NCBI GenBank assembly: GCA_030706405.1
Contig: JAUZOO010000013.1
Span: 1-64,000 of the forward strand
Direction: 5' to 3'
DNA from: Bacteroidota bacterium
GTDB taxonomy: Bacteria > Bacteroidota > Bacteroidia > Bacteroidales > JAAUTT01
Length of the DNA: 64,000 bases
The notes below the pieces were generated by a model. It saw only the letters and a list, made by a program, of their open reading frames with translations, made no database searches and was not told where the DNA came from. The position numbers and the translations under genes were made by a program. Positions 17,443-27,069 of this stretch are shown here, one piece after another (the first letter of the stretch is position 1; every line of letters starts with the position of its first letter).

Positions 17443-20400
17443 CTAAAAATTAACACCTACGCCCAACTGGTAATTCCTTGACGAAGGATAAATGCCTAAA
17501 TCTTTTCCACTGGCAACTTCCGGGTCGTACCCTTTGTATTTAGTGAAGGTGAGCACATTTTGCACCGAAGCAAAAAACCGGAGTTTTAAGGAGAGTTTGG
17601 GAGTTCTTACCGGCAAGGTATAGCCCAGGGTAATGGTTTTCAACTTCAGGTAAGAAGCATCCTCAACATAACGGCTGTCCAGATAAGAATTTACCGGGCT
17701 TCCAATTTTAGGAATGTTACCGGAAGGGTTTTCCTCCGTCCAACTGCTTAAAAGAGCCGCCGATAAATTGTAACTATCGTTCGGACGTTCCAGGTAACGA
17801 CGGAGCAGGTTATAAACTTTATTACCCTTTGAGCCTTGCAGGGAAATAAATACATCGAACCCATGATAGGTAAACGTAGAAGAAAGTCCATAAGTAAAAG
17901 CGGGCTGAACGTTGCCCAAAACCTTACGGTCATCTTTGTCTATTTTATTATCCCCGTTTACATCCACAAACTTGCTGTCGCCGGGTTGGGGGGTATTTCC
18001 GTCAACAGTGGGCAACTTGGAAACATCTTCATTTTTCTGTACAACACCATTAAAAATAAGGCCATAGAAGGAACCGAGCGATTCTCCAACCCGAAGGATT
18101 TCTTCCTGGTTTTTACCGGAAGTAAGTTCATTGTACGTTCCCATGCTGGTTATTTTGTTGATATTACGGGCAATGTTGGCCGACGCAGTCCATGTAAACC
18201 GCTTACGGTCGACGAGGTTTGCCGTAACCGCAAGCTCAATCCCTTTATTGGTTACATCGCCAACGTTTACCAACTGAGATTCGCTGGTGCCGCTCCAGGA
18301 ACTAACGGGCACTTTCAATAACAGATCAGACGTTTTTTTATAGTAAATGTCAGCCACCAAAGTGAAGCGGTCATTTAGGAACCCGGCGTCAATCCCTGCA
18401 TTATACTGGGCCGTAGTTTCCCATTTAAGGTTATCATTGCCCAGGTTTGTCAGGGTATAAGCAACCTGGCCGTTGTATATGCTGGCGGAAAAAAGTTGCG
18501 AATATTCATAATCGCCAATTTCTGTATTACCTACGGTACCATAGGTAGCCCGTAACTTAAGGCTACTTAATGCCCGGGGGAGTTTCTTAAAAAACCCTTC
18601 CTTGTTTACATTCCATGAAAAACCGAACGATGGGAAATAGCCCCAACGATTACCCTGCGAAAAACGGGAAGATTTGTCGCCCCTCATCGTAACGGTAAAA
18701 TTGTACCTGTCCAGCAAGGTATAGTTAACCCGGCTCAAAAGGGAATGAATATCCGACTCAGAAGCATTGGAAGATGGAGGGTAAGGATTTGAGCCGGCAG
18801 CCAGGTTTTTGAACGTAAGCAAATGCGATGTCAGGTTAATGGCATAATTTGTTTTTGTGGTCTGGTGGGTATATCCGGCAAGCACCTCAAGATAATTGGC
18901 ACTGTTTATTTTTTTACTGTAATTCAAGGTGTATTCCATTTGAGATACAGTCGTATTCTTATTTCCAATCCCTCCAATTCCTTGTTTTTCGAGCCCTAAA
19001 GCTGTGTAGGAAGGAGCATAAAAATTTTGTGTGACGTAATTAACATTGGTACCTGTATTGAACTTGGCCACCAATCCTTCCAGAATAGTATATTTGGCAT
19101 AAAAGCTGCCCAACAAGGATGTTTTAATCGTTTGTCCGATGCTGTTTTTCAGGTCCGACACCGGATTGGCCGATTTTCCGTAATACGTAAGATAATCGTG
19201 CTCATAGGAGTTGGTATAATTATAACTGCCATCGGCATTATAGATTGGCACAACCGGAGGCATGTACAGAGCATAGGTAAGCGAGTTGGTGATACCATGC
19301 GAGTAAGGCGAATCGTTATAATTCACATCTTCAAAAGTCGTCAGGCTGTTTTGCGTGCTCTTATCGGCTGTAACTGCAATACCAACGGAAAAATCTGAAG
19401 ACAAATCCCTGTCTAAATTCACCCTTCCGCTGTAACGTTCAAAACCGGAGTTAAGGACAATACCATTCTGATCGGAATAACTGCCCGATAAGAGGTAACG
19501 GGTTTTATCCCCACCGCTTAACGATAATTCGTGGGTCTGGGTCAGGCCGGTTTCCAGAACGGCATCCTGCCAGTTGTACCCTTGTCCCAGTTGGGCAATT
19601 TCTGCATCAGTATATTTATTGCTGTTAAAATAATCCTTTTGTATGCGCGCCCATTGCGTAGCATTTAACAGGTCCAGCTTTTTAACCGACTTACTCCAAC
19701 CAGTAGTATATTGATAATTAATTGAGTTACCGCCCTTCTTTCCTTTTTTGGTAGTTACAATAATAACCCCGTTAGCCCCGCGCGAACCATAAATAGCGGT
19801 AGCGGAAACATCCTTTAAAACCTCTATCGATTCAATATCTTTCGGATTGATGCTTGCCAGTGGGTTAAGGTTTCCTTCAATACCATTTAGCCCGGCTTTG
19901 GTCGATGAGTTGTCGCTGTAAAAAATGAAGCCGTCAATTACATACAACGGGTCGTTTTTGGCATAAACCGAGTTTCCGCCACGGATACGGATAGAAGCAG
20001 CAGAACCAGGCTGGCCCGAACTTTGCGTAACATTTACACCGGCCACAGCTCCGCCCAGGGCATTGTCAAACGAAACGGTTGATTGGGACAAAAAGGAGCT
20101 GGGAACGGTTGCGATGGCCCCGGTAAGTTCTTTGCGTTTCTGGGTACCGTAACCAACTACAACTACCGAATTTAACAGGTTTAAATCCTGTGTAAGATAA
20201 ATGGTTAGAGGGTCTGTATATTCATAAATGTCGATTTCCTGCTCCTTATAGCCCATCGAAGTAACCTTGAGCGTAACCGGAAGCGATTTAACCGCAATAC
20301 TAAAACTACCGCTAATATCTGTAAGGGCACTGCTCAGCTGTCCGCCCTGTTGTTCTTTAGCAGTAACATTTATACCGATTGCTGCCGATTTAGAACTTTC

Positions 20401-20535
20401 GTCGAATACTTTGCCCTGAATACTGATTTTTTGCTGTTGGGCATAAATAGAAAAGTTTATTAACAAAGATGTTAGTAAAAAAAAACTTTTAACAGAATAA
20501 TACCGTTTTATAAAACCATGTAATAATTGAAACAT
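17443..20535 (-). CDS. SusC/RagA-family TonB-dependent transporter
   Basis: A 1030-residue outer-membrane transporter. A signal peptide (FFLLTSLLINFSIYAQQ) is followed by a CarboxypepD_reg-like domain, the SusC linker SVVVVGYGTQKRKELTGAIA, a plug with the signature IRIRGGNSVYAKNDPLYVIDGF and IEVLKDVSATAIYGSRGANGVIIVTT, and a barrel ending in F. It forms the channel partner of the SusD protein 48 bp downstream. A close paralog is encoded at 23487-26660, giving a tandem duplication of the three-gene unit. Only this copy has the conserved operator-promoter (20712-20803), about 180 bp upstream. Confidence 0.93.
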   Translation of the reverse strand: MFQLLHGFIKRYYSVKSFFLLTSLLINFSIYAQQQKISIQGKVFDESSKSAAIGINVTAKEQQGGQLSSALTDISGSFSIAVKSLPVTLKVTSMGYKEQEIDIYEYTDPLTIYLTQDLNLLNSVVVVGYGTQKRKELTGAIATVPSSFLSQSTVSFDNALGGAVAGVNVTQSSGQPGSAASIRIRGGNSVYAKNDPLYVIDGFIFYSDNSSTKAGLNGIEGNLNPLASINPKDIESIEVLKDVSATAIYGSRGANGVIIVTTKKGKKGGNSINYQYTTGWSKSVKKLDLLNATQWARIQKDYFNSNKYTDAEIAQLGQGYNWQDAVLETGLTQTHELSLSGGDKTRYLLSGSYSDQNGIVLNSGFERYSGRVNLDRDLSSDFSVGIAVTADKSTQNSLTTFEDVNYNDSPYSHGITNSLTYALYMPPVVPIYNADGSYNYTNSYEHDYLTYYGKSANPVSDLKNSIGQTIKTSLLGSFYAKYTILEGLVAKFNTGTNVNYVTQNFYAPSYTALGLEKQGIGGIGNKNTTVSQMEYTLNYSKKINSANYLEVLAGYTHQTTKTNYAINLTSHLLTFKNLAAGSNPYPPSSNASESDIHSLLSRVNYTLLDRYNFTVTMRGDKSSRFSQGNRWGYFPSFGFSWNVNKEGFFKKLPRALSSLKLRATYGTVGNTEIGDYEYSQLFSASIYNGQVAYTLTNLGNDNLKWETTAQYNAGIDAGFLNDRFTLVADIYYKKTSDLLLKVPVSSWSGTSESQLVNVGDVTNKGIELAVTANLVDRKRFTWTASANIARNINKITSMGTYNELTSGKNQEEILRVGESLGSFYGLIFNGVVQKNEDVSKLPTVDGNTPQPGDSKFVDVNGDNKIDKDDRKVLGNVQPAFTYGLSSTFTYHGFDVFISLQGSKGNKVYNLLRRYLERPNDSYNLSAALLSSWTEENPSGNIPKIGSPVNSYLDSRYVEDASYLKLKTITLGYTLPVRTPKLSLKLRFFASVQNVLTFTKYKGYDPEVASGKDLGIYPSSRNYQLGVGVNF

Positions 20536-20711
20536 AAGACGACTGTAATGAAATGTTTATTTTAATGAACCGGAAAGGCACACTATTCCCATCTTCTTGA
20601 CTTTTTAAAAATTAACCTATTGTTATAAAATAAATTAACTTAGTCAAAAATCGACCTATAGCGATTCTGTCCTTTATAATTAACCAGATTGGATTGGTTG
20701 TTAATTCGACA

Positions 20712-20803
20712 CAAAGGTGGCTGTTACCGGGAAGCATTAAAATAACACATATAAGGTATTTAAGGATACCATGTTTAAGGGATTTAGCAGTGGTATTTAT
20801 GCG
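20712..20803 (-). promoter_or_regulatory. Operator-promoter 2 (SusCD-lipoprotein locus A)
   Basis: ATAAC-N8-GGTAT (20742-20759), 6 bp, ATACC-N8-GGGAT (20766-20783), then GGTATTTATGCG (20792-20803). CAAA (complement of TTTG) at 20712-20715 is 26 bp from the nearest half-site. It is nearly identical in sequence to operator-promoter 1 over 60 bp. Confidence 0.8.
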
Positions 20804-20949
20804 TATTTACTATAAACGGGTTGGGCATCAGACAGGTTTTGGTAGTAATCCAACCAAAACATGAATGAATCGGTCAGGTTCATCCTTGTTTCCGACAAAA
20901 ACATGAATGAATCGTAACAAGTCCCATTTAAAATCGGTTTGTTAATAGA

Positions 20950-21702
20950 TTATTCTTTAGGTTTCCAAATGTATATATCGTGTATCCTCACGGCCCGGTT
21001 AACCGTACTTTCGTTAGCTATTGTCACCATGCTGTTCTTTTCTGCTTTAAATTTGAGGACTACGTTTTTGGTGTTCAGCTTCACTGTAAATTTCTGTCCT
21101 TTTAGTGGATTGACAGGAACGTAGGTACCAACTTTGATCGTATCGGCATCTCCGTCAGCCTTTTTCCATAAGGAAATTCCTTCGGCATACGAATTTGAAT
21201 AGGAAACCGTAAATTCCACATAAGAGACCGAAGGAATGGGCGAAGTCACTAAGTCGCCTTTTGAGTAATGGCGGCAAGTATAATAAATCGGGCACTGAAG
21301 GGCCACATAGCCATTGCTGACCTCCGAGCTGTCGGTCGAAGTTCCGGCAGGGTTTCCGCATCCCGGATTAACGGCAAAATCAATCACCGCATAATTTACT
21401 GTTAATGAACCATAAGCAACTGAAATGGTAGTTGGTAAATAAGATACCGTTTCGGCACTTCGCATCAAATCGGTTTCACAATTCTGAAGCGATTGCACCA
21501 AATAGCCCTGCCACGCCCATTTCTGAAAATTCTCATGAAATACCAATGTTCCTTTAACCGAATCGTTTACAGTATTGGAGCTGTTATTGGTAATCTCCTC
21601 ATTTGTTTGTTCTTCCGGAAAAGAAACCTTACTGCATGAAATGACAAGGAAAAGGGACAGAAGTACGGCTGTATCTATAATATACCTGCTAATAAGCTGC
21701 AT
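20950..21702 (-). CDS. Lipoprotein of a SusCD locus (paralog B)
   Basis: A lipoprotein of about 250 residues from the ATG at 21702 (DTAVLLSLFLVISCSK); an upstream TTG frame only extends into repeat DNA. It shares GTLVFHENFQKW, NCETDLM, VNPGCGN, GYVALQCP and RAVRIHDIYIWKPKE with paralog A at 14903-15667. The family is unrecognised, and conserved Cys and Trp residues suggest the same fold and ligand class. It follows the SusC-SusD pair at 23487-26660/21805-23352 and completes the duplicated three-gene unit. Confidence 0.65.
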   Translation of the reverse strand: MQLISRYIIDTAVLLSLFLVISCSKVSFPEEQTNEEITNNSSNTVNDSVKGTLVFHENFQKWAWQGYLVQSLQNCETDLMRSAETVSYLPTTISVAYGSLTVNYAVIDFAVNPGCGNPAGTSTDSSEVSNGYVALQCPIYYTCRHYSKGDLVTSPIPSVSYVEFTVSYSNSYAEGISLWKKADGDADTIKVGTYVPVNPLKGQKFTVKLNTKNVVLKFKAEKNSMVTIANESTVNRAVRIHDIYIWKPKE

Positions 21703-21719
21703 AACTAATTTATTAATAT

Positions 21720-21800
21720 AAACGCAATGGCGCGAAGACGCTAAAAGAATTGATATTATAATCAATGCTTTGCGTCTCTGCGCCTTTGCGTTCAGTTTTT
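21720..21800. repeat. GCGTCTTTGCG-type intergenic inverted repeat
   Basis: AACGCAATGGCGCGAAGACGC faces GCGTCTCTGCGCCTTTGCGTT, an imperfect long hairpin between a SusD and a lipoprotein gene. A single-armed relative is seen at 56932-56960. It may end or stabilise transcripts. Confidence 0.55.
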
Positions 21801-21804
21801 AAAA

Positions 21805-23352
21805 TTACTTATGGGATGCGTCATAGAGCGTACTCACATCCGGGCCACCGTCCCAACCAGGGTTTTGTGTCAGGTTAGGATTGGTTGCACGTTCCGTCTG
21901 AGGAATTGGGAAACGGTAATTCTTAACAGAAACCTGCGATTTATTCTTTACCAGGGGGATGCTTGATTTTGCAGCAACTGCTTTCACTGTTGTTTGCAAA
22001 TTTTTCCACCGTACCAGGTTGAACCATCGTTGCTGTTCATAAGTAAATTCATGGAGCGACTCTTTCTGCAACGAGTCCCTGAATTGGGGTTGTGTCAGAT
22101 TTTTATAATCAAAAGCATCGGCTGCCAGATGCTGTGCATCGATGGTTTTCTTGTATGCCCTGCGGCGAACCTTATTAATAGCATCGTAAGCATCCGCAGT
22201 GGGGCCACTCAACTCATTAATAGCCTCAGCTTTGGAAAGCAGCACATCGGAATAACGTAGGATTGTCCTGTCGATAGACCGGGTTGTGGCACTGGTCAAA
22301 ACATTGATGGTATCGATGTATTTCCGGTAACGAGGTTCGTCAAAAGTAAACACCTTACCTGTAGTAGGATTGTAGAGATATTTGGCATAAGTCCCGTTTT
22401 TGCGTTGGTCGCGGTCATCCCATGTATTATAAAACAGGGAAGCATCAGAAACAATTAAGTGAGGGGTTTCCTGCGAGAAACCTGTCACAAAAGCACAGTG
22501 GGCCAAATGGTTGAACCCGTCGCCGGTATAGAATTGTCCGATTACATGACCTGCTTTAAAGATATTTTCGGTGAAATTGGTACGTTTACTAACATCCCAG
22601 TTATCAAGAAAATCGTTGGTCAGGGAGTAACCTGTTACGTTGTTGGCTGCATCAATGGCTTTTTGATACCTTGCTGAAGCTGCGGATGTAGAACCGGTCT
22701 GTGCCCATGCAAGATAAACTTTGGCCAGCAAACCATAAGCAGCACCTTTTGTAGCACGCCCCAAATCGCTTGTGGCAGTATAATCTGCCTGGGCAGGTAA
22801 AGCGGTGGCATCATTCAAGTCGGCAACAATTTGGGTATAGATAGCATCAACCGACGACCTTACAGGAGTTTTGCTATCCGTAGAATGCAGCACCAACGGG
22901 GCATCTCCCCAATACCGGACAATATAGAAGTAATACAATGCCCGGAGGAATTTCGCTTCGTTGATTGTTCGGGCTTTTATTGTCGAACTGATACCGCTTG
23001 CAGCCGACACCTGGTCAATTACATCGTTGGCAGCGGTAGCTCCCTGGTACAAGTAAGTCCAGGCTAAATAAATAATGGCATTGGAAGGAGTATGGTCATA
23101 CGTTCCGATGGGTGCACCGGCAGAGGTTATCGCCTCGCCGCATTTCTCCTCATCACTGGGCAAATCGGTCATATACGAGGTATAGGTACTGATTTGGGAA
23201 TTATAAACATAAGCACCATTGACTAAGGCTATCGCGTCAGCATCCGATTTGGGAAAGTTGGAGCTGGTTAATGAACCTACCGGCGTAACATCCAATTTAT
23301 TGCAGGATGCAAACAAGGCCGGAAGGATGGCTAGAAATATAACTTTTTTCAT
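21805..23352 (-). CDS. SusD/RagB-family lipoprotein (locus B)
   Basis: About 515 residues from the ATG at 23352 (MKKVIFLAILPALFASCNKLD), with a lipobox and SusD features: RTINEAKFLRALYYFYIVRYWGDAPLVL, GAAYGLLAKVYLAWA and a C-terminus with FPIPQTERATNPNLTQNPGW. A frame extended upstream would begin with GTG and lacks homology before the signal peptide. It partners with the SusC encoded just upstream. The substrate is not deducible; no carbohydrate enzyme is near. Confidence 0.92.
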   Translation of the reverse strand: MKKVIFLAILPALFASCNKLDVTPVGSLTSSNFPKSDADAIALVNGAYVYNSQISTYTSYMTDLPSDEEKCGEAITSAGAPIGTYDHTPSNAIIYLAWTYLYQGATAANDVIDQVSAASGISSTIKARTINEAKFLRALYYFYIVRYWGDAPLVLHSTDSKTPVRSSVDAIYTQIVADLNDATALPAQADYTATSDLGRATKGAAYGLLAKVYLAWAQTGSTSAASARYQKAIDAANNVTGYSLTNDFLDNWDVSKRTNFTENIFKAGHVIGQFYTGDGFNHLAHCAFVTGFSQETPHLIVSDASLFYNTWDDRDQRKNGTYAKYLYNPTTGKVFTFDEPRYRKYIDTINVLTSATTRSIDRTILRYSDVLLSKAEAINELSGPTADAYDAINKVRRRAYKKTIDAQHLAADAFDYKNLTQPQFRDSLQKESLHEFTYEQQRWFNLVRWKNLQTTVKAVAAKSSIPLVKNKSQVSVKNYRFPIPQTERATNPNLTQNPGWDGGPDVSTLYDASHK

Positions 23353-23486
23353 ACGTTCAAAATTTATAATTAAGGTCACATGGAATAGCCCGAATAATCA
23401 TGTTTGGAATGAGTTATCTCATAGCTATTTCATTGCCGTAATTTTATATCAATTAAAATGAAAGGCTGTCAGGTGAACTCATTGAT

Positions 23487-26400
23487 TTAAAAAGTAACGC
23501 TTGCACCAATATTAAATCCTGTGGATGAAGGATAAGCTCCTAAATCGATACCCTGGTACAAACCGTTGGTTTCATCGCCTCCGTAACGAGAGGCTTCCGG
23601 GTCGTAACCTTTATAGTTGGTAATTGTCAACAGGTTCTGAGCCGAGGCATAAATCCTGACCTTCGAATTTTTATTGCTGGTAATTTTGAAGGGCAACGTA
23701 TAACCAATCGTTAATGATTTCAATTTCAAGAAGGAAGCATCTTCAATATACCGGCTATCAAGATAGACTGACGAAACTTCATTAGCACGGGGCACTGTTT
23801 TAGATGGGTTCGAAGAAGTCCATCGTTGTAAAACCGTTGACGAAACGTTATAGGTTGACGAGTAGGATTCAAGATTCTGACGAAGTCCATTGTAGAGCTT
23901 GTTGCCATAGCTACCCTGAAACAATAACGAGACATCAAACCTCTTGTACGAAAACGAAGTTGAAAACCCATAGGTAAATTTGGGTTGAGAGTTACCCAAC
24001 ACCACTTTGTCATCTTCAGTGATTTTCTTATCACCGTTCTGATCTACCCATTTCGGGTCACCGGCAGTTACCTTACTATACCAGCTGGGTACAGGGGTGC
24101 TAGATTCTTCACCCGTTTGAACCACACCGGCAAACTGATACCCATAAAAGGTACCTAACGGTTCGCCAACCTTTACAAGGAGCGGTAAAATGGTTGCAAG
24201 CGGAGTTGAGCTGTTATCGGTAGTAAACGTAGGCTGGAAAGATTTGATACTACCCAGGCTGGTTACTTTATTGACATTGTGCGCAATATTGGCAGATACA
24301 GTCCAGTTTGCTGATTTATTTTTCAGAATTACACCATTAACCGCGAACTCAATCCCCTTATTGGTAACCGAACCCACATTTTGAAGCTGCGAAGTAAACC
24401 CTGTTGTTATAGGAACGGGAATATCGACCAACAAATCAGATGTTTTTTTCGAGTAAACATCGACAACAAAGTTCAGCTTGTCATTCCATAAACCTAAATC
24501 GAGACCGGCGTTGTACTGGCTGGTCGATTCCCATTTCAGGTCTGGATTAGCCAGTCGGCTACGGGTATAGTCGGTTACCAGGGTACCGCCGAACGAAACA
24601 TTGGTGGCTGCAGAATAAGTGGCCAGGTATTTATAATCACCAATTTCCTGGTTACCAACAGTACCAGCACTAAGGCGAAGTTTCAGGTTATTGATGGTCT
24701 TAAACTTGAAGAAAGGTTCCTGGTTGATATTCCACGACAAGCCTAACGAAGGGAAATAACCCCAACGGTGGCTCGAGGCAAACCGCGACGAACCGTCGGC
24801 ACGGATGGTTGCCGTTACATTATACCGGTCCTTGAACGTATAATTTACCCTGGCAATGTATGAGTTCAGGATTGACTCTGAACCTCCCGAAGTTGGCGCA
24901 CCATAGGTAGAACCTGCGGCAAGACTGGTGTAGGTTAACGATTCATTCGAAAAATTCGACGATGTAGCAGTAGCATATTCAACGTTAGTCTTTTGGGTTG
25001 TGTAACCGGCAAGAGCTTCGATGGAGTGGTCTTTAACCGTTTTGTTATAATTCAGGGTAAAAGCAGCCTGCCAGGTACCTGATTTCTTAAACCCAACCGA
25101 TGCTAATCCTTTAGGAATTAACCCTACAGCAGAATTTTTAGGGGCATAGAAATTTTGTTTAGCGCTGTTTAAATCGGCTCCCAAAATGGCTTTGGCCACC
25201 AAAGAAGGAACAATTGTGTAGTTGGCATAAAAATTACCAAACACATTGGTCAGTTTTGTTTCGGCAGTGGTATTAACAATATCCGAAATTCCATTGACCG
25301 TAACGTCGCCTAAACGGATATCCCCGGTTTCGTAAGGATTGGAATAATTAAAACTTCCATCGGCATTATACACACTGACTAACGGAGAAGTCCTGACCGC
25401 CAAATCGTAAGGATTGGACAAACGGCCTGGAGGTGTTAACGTTCCATAATTGGCCAGACCATTTTGCGTTGAACTGGTACCGCTGGCGTTAAGCCCTACC
25501 GTAAAACTTTCCGAAACAGTGCGGTCATAGTTTATACGCGCATTAATCTTCTGATAATCGGTATTTTTAATTATACCACTCTGGTCGGTATAATTTCCTG
25601 ATAACAAATAGCGCGATTTTTTATCGCCCCCGATAAAGGTAAGCTGGTGATTTTGAGAAGTCCCACTCTGAAGGGCAGCACTCTGCCAATCTTCCCCCTG
25701 GCCGAAGCTATTGATTTGCGCATCGGTAAAGCCAGTTTCACCGCGGTTTTGTTTTAACTCGGTATAAAGCTGTGCCCATTGTTTGCCATTAAGCAAGTCC
25801 AGTTTTTTACGGATTTTCTGAAAACCAAACGTGGTCTGATAGGTGATGTTATCCGTTCCTTTGCTTCCTTTTTTGGTGGTAATAATGATGACACCGTTTG
25901 CCCCGCGCGAACCGTAAATAGCTGTTGCCGATACATCTTTCAACACTTCGATAGACTCAATATCGCTGGTATTGATGCTTGAAAGAGGGTTCAGGCCGCC
26001 ATCAAAATTTCCGGCACCGGTGCGGGTTGTACTATTGTTGTTATAAAGAATATAACCGTCAATCACATACAACGGTTCGTTACCTCCGGTAATGGAGTTA
26101 CCCCCGCGGATGCGCAACGAGGAAGTTGACCCGGGCTGTCCGGAAGATTGGGTTACGTTCAACCCGGCTACAGCACCTCCAAGAGCATTATCAAAAGAGG
26201 TTGTAGAAGGCTGTGTCAGAAAGGTATTTGGTACGGAAGCTATTGCCCCGGTAAGTTCTTTACGCTTTTGGGTACCATAACCAACTACCACGACACTTTT
26301 CAATAAGTTTAAATCCTGGGCGAGATAAACACTAAACGGTTCGGTGTATTCGTAAACTTCAACATCTTGTTCCTGAAAACCAACAATGCTGACTTTTAAC

Positions 26401-26660
26401 GATACTGGCAACGATTTGACCGCAATGCTGAAACTACCGCTGATATCGGTAAGCCCGGATATTTGTTCGCCTTTGGAATCGTTTACTTTTATGTTTGCGC
26501 CTACTAACGGGGTCTTGGAGTTTTCGTCCAAAACCTTTCCTTGTATATTAACCTTTTGTTGCTGGGCAGAAACCGCATAGCTAACCAGCAAGAATGCCAG
26601 CAGGGCAATTCTTTTAGCAAAACGGTCCTGTTTTGAAATTATTTGTAATAAATTTGTCAT
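23487..26660 (-). CDS. SusC/RagA-family TonB-dependent transporter (locus B)
   Basis: A 1057-residue transporter with a signal peptide (LLVSYAVSAQQQK), a CarboxypepD_reg-like domain, the linker SVVVVGYGTQKRKELTGAIA, the plug motifs LRIRGGNSITGGNEPLYVIDGY and ATAIYGSRGANGVIIITT, and a C-terminal aromatic. It is closely similar to the product at 17443-20535, pointing to tandem duplication. Unlike that copy it has no ATACC/GGTAT operator upstream. Its leader instead has a 10-bp stem and a possible 43-codon ORF. Confidence 0.93.
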   Translation of the reverse strand: MTNLLQIISKQDRFAKRIALLAFLLVSYAVSAQQQKVNIQGKVLDENSKTPLVGANIKVNDSKGEQISGLTDISGSFSIAVKSLPVSLKVSIVGFQEQDVEVYEYTEPFSVYLAQDLNLLKSVVVVGYGTQKRKELTGAIASVPNTFLTQPSTTSFDNALGGAVAGLNVTQSSGQPGSTSSLRIRGGNSITGGNEPLYVIDGYILYNNNSTTRTGAGNFDGGLNPLSSINTSDIESIEVLKDVSATAIYGSRGANGVIIITTKKGSKGTDNITYQTTFGFQKIRKKLDLLNGKQWAQLYTELKQNRGETGFTDAQINSFGQGEDWQSAALQSGTSQNHQLTFIGGDKKSRYLLSGNYTDQSGIIKNTDYQKINARINYDRTVSESFTVGLNASGTSSTQNGLANYGTLTPPGRLSNPYDLAVRTSPLVSVYNADGSFNYSNPYETGDIRLGDVTVNGISDIVNTTAETKLTNVFGNFYANYTIVPSLVAKAILGADLNSAKQNFYAPKNSAVGLIPKGLASVGFKKSGTWQAAFTLNYNKTVKDHSIEALAGYTTQKTNVEYATATSSNFSNESLTYTSLAAGSTYGAPTSGGSESILNSYIARVNYTFKDRYNVTATIRADGSSRFASSHRWGYFPSLGLSWNINQEPFFKFKTINNLKLRLSAGTVGNQEIGDYKYLATYSAATNVSFGGTLVTDYTRSRLANPDLKWESTSQYNAGLDLGLWNDKLNFVVDVYSKKTSDLLVDIPVPITTGFTSQLQNVGSVTNKGIEFAVNGVILKNKSANWTVSANIAHNVNKVTSLGSIKSFQPTFTTDNSSTPLATILPLLVKVGEPLGTFYGYQFAGVVQTGEESSTPVPSWYSKVTAGDPKWVDQNGDKKITEDDKVVLGNSQPKFTYGFSTSFSYKRFDVSLLFQGSYGNKLYNGLRQNLESYSSTYNVSSTVLQRWTSSNPSKTVPRANEVSSVYLDSRYIEDASFLKLKSLTIGYTLPFKITSNKNSKVRIYASAQNLLTITNYKGYDPEASRYGGDETNGLYQGIDLGAYPSSTGFNIGASVTF

Positions 26661-26673
26661 AGCTCTTATCTAT

Positions 26674-26805
26674 TTAGGGTAAAGTGTCCTTGAAACCAAT
26701 TGCAGCCGGGATCGAGGACACTTTTTTATTAATTAAAATGGTGAATGACATTGCATTCACTTCTGAAAATGAAAACCTGGTTCTCAGGCAAATTCCATTC
26801 ACCAT
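26674..26805 (-). promoter_or_regulatory. Leader of SusC locus B: hairpin and possible 43-codon ORF
   Basis: AAAGTGTCCT (26681-26690) is exactly complementary to AGGACACTTT (26715-26724). On the plus strand a T-run follows, on the minus strand it does not. A frame from an ATG at 26805 runs to TAA at 26674-26676 through the hairpin. It could be an attenuator leader or a fortuitous frame; no known riboswitch was recognised. Confidence 0.3.
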
Positions 26806-26943
26806 CAACAATAGTAGGATTTGTATATTCCTAATATTGAATAATTTTTCCGTTGTTTAATTATCTCAATTTCAAACACAATCATTGATTTAGATTTGTT
26901 GGGAAACTTTTAAATTTTTATTCTCCACGTTAGACGGATGGTT

Positions 26944-27054
26944 CGGCTTAGGTTTTACCTAAGTCGAATGTATTATGGCAGGCTAAGCCTGCCGGGATAT
27001 ATCCGACGGAGGCAGAGCCTCCGCTGAGCGAAGGAAGAGCGAAGGAAGAGCGAA
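26944..27054. repeat. Three consecutive hairpins plus short direct repeats
   Basis: CGGCTTAGGT/ACCTAAGTCG (26944-26966), GGCAGGC-TAA-GCCTGCC (26977-26993) and GGAGGC-AGA-GCCTCC (27008-27022) are followed by two and a half copies of GAGCGAAGGAA (27026-27054). They lie immediately downstream of metY on its transcribed strand. They may end the transcript, but the density of palindromes is unusual. Confidence 0.6.
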
Positions 27055-27069
27055 CCGAGAGGATGAATT

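Noticed and set aside
20858-20920. Short direct repeat AAACATGAATGAATCG (two copies) as a regulatory site
   Set aside because: Only two copies in the leader-distal gap behind a lipoprotein gene, with no promoter element nearby.
26674-26805. A SAM or other known riboswitch in the SusC leader
   Set aside because: Only a 10-bp stem is seen; none of the conserved riboswitch core sequences was recognised.
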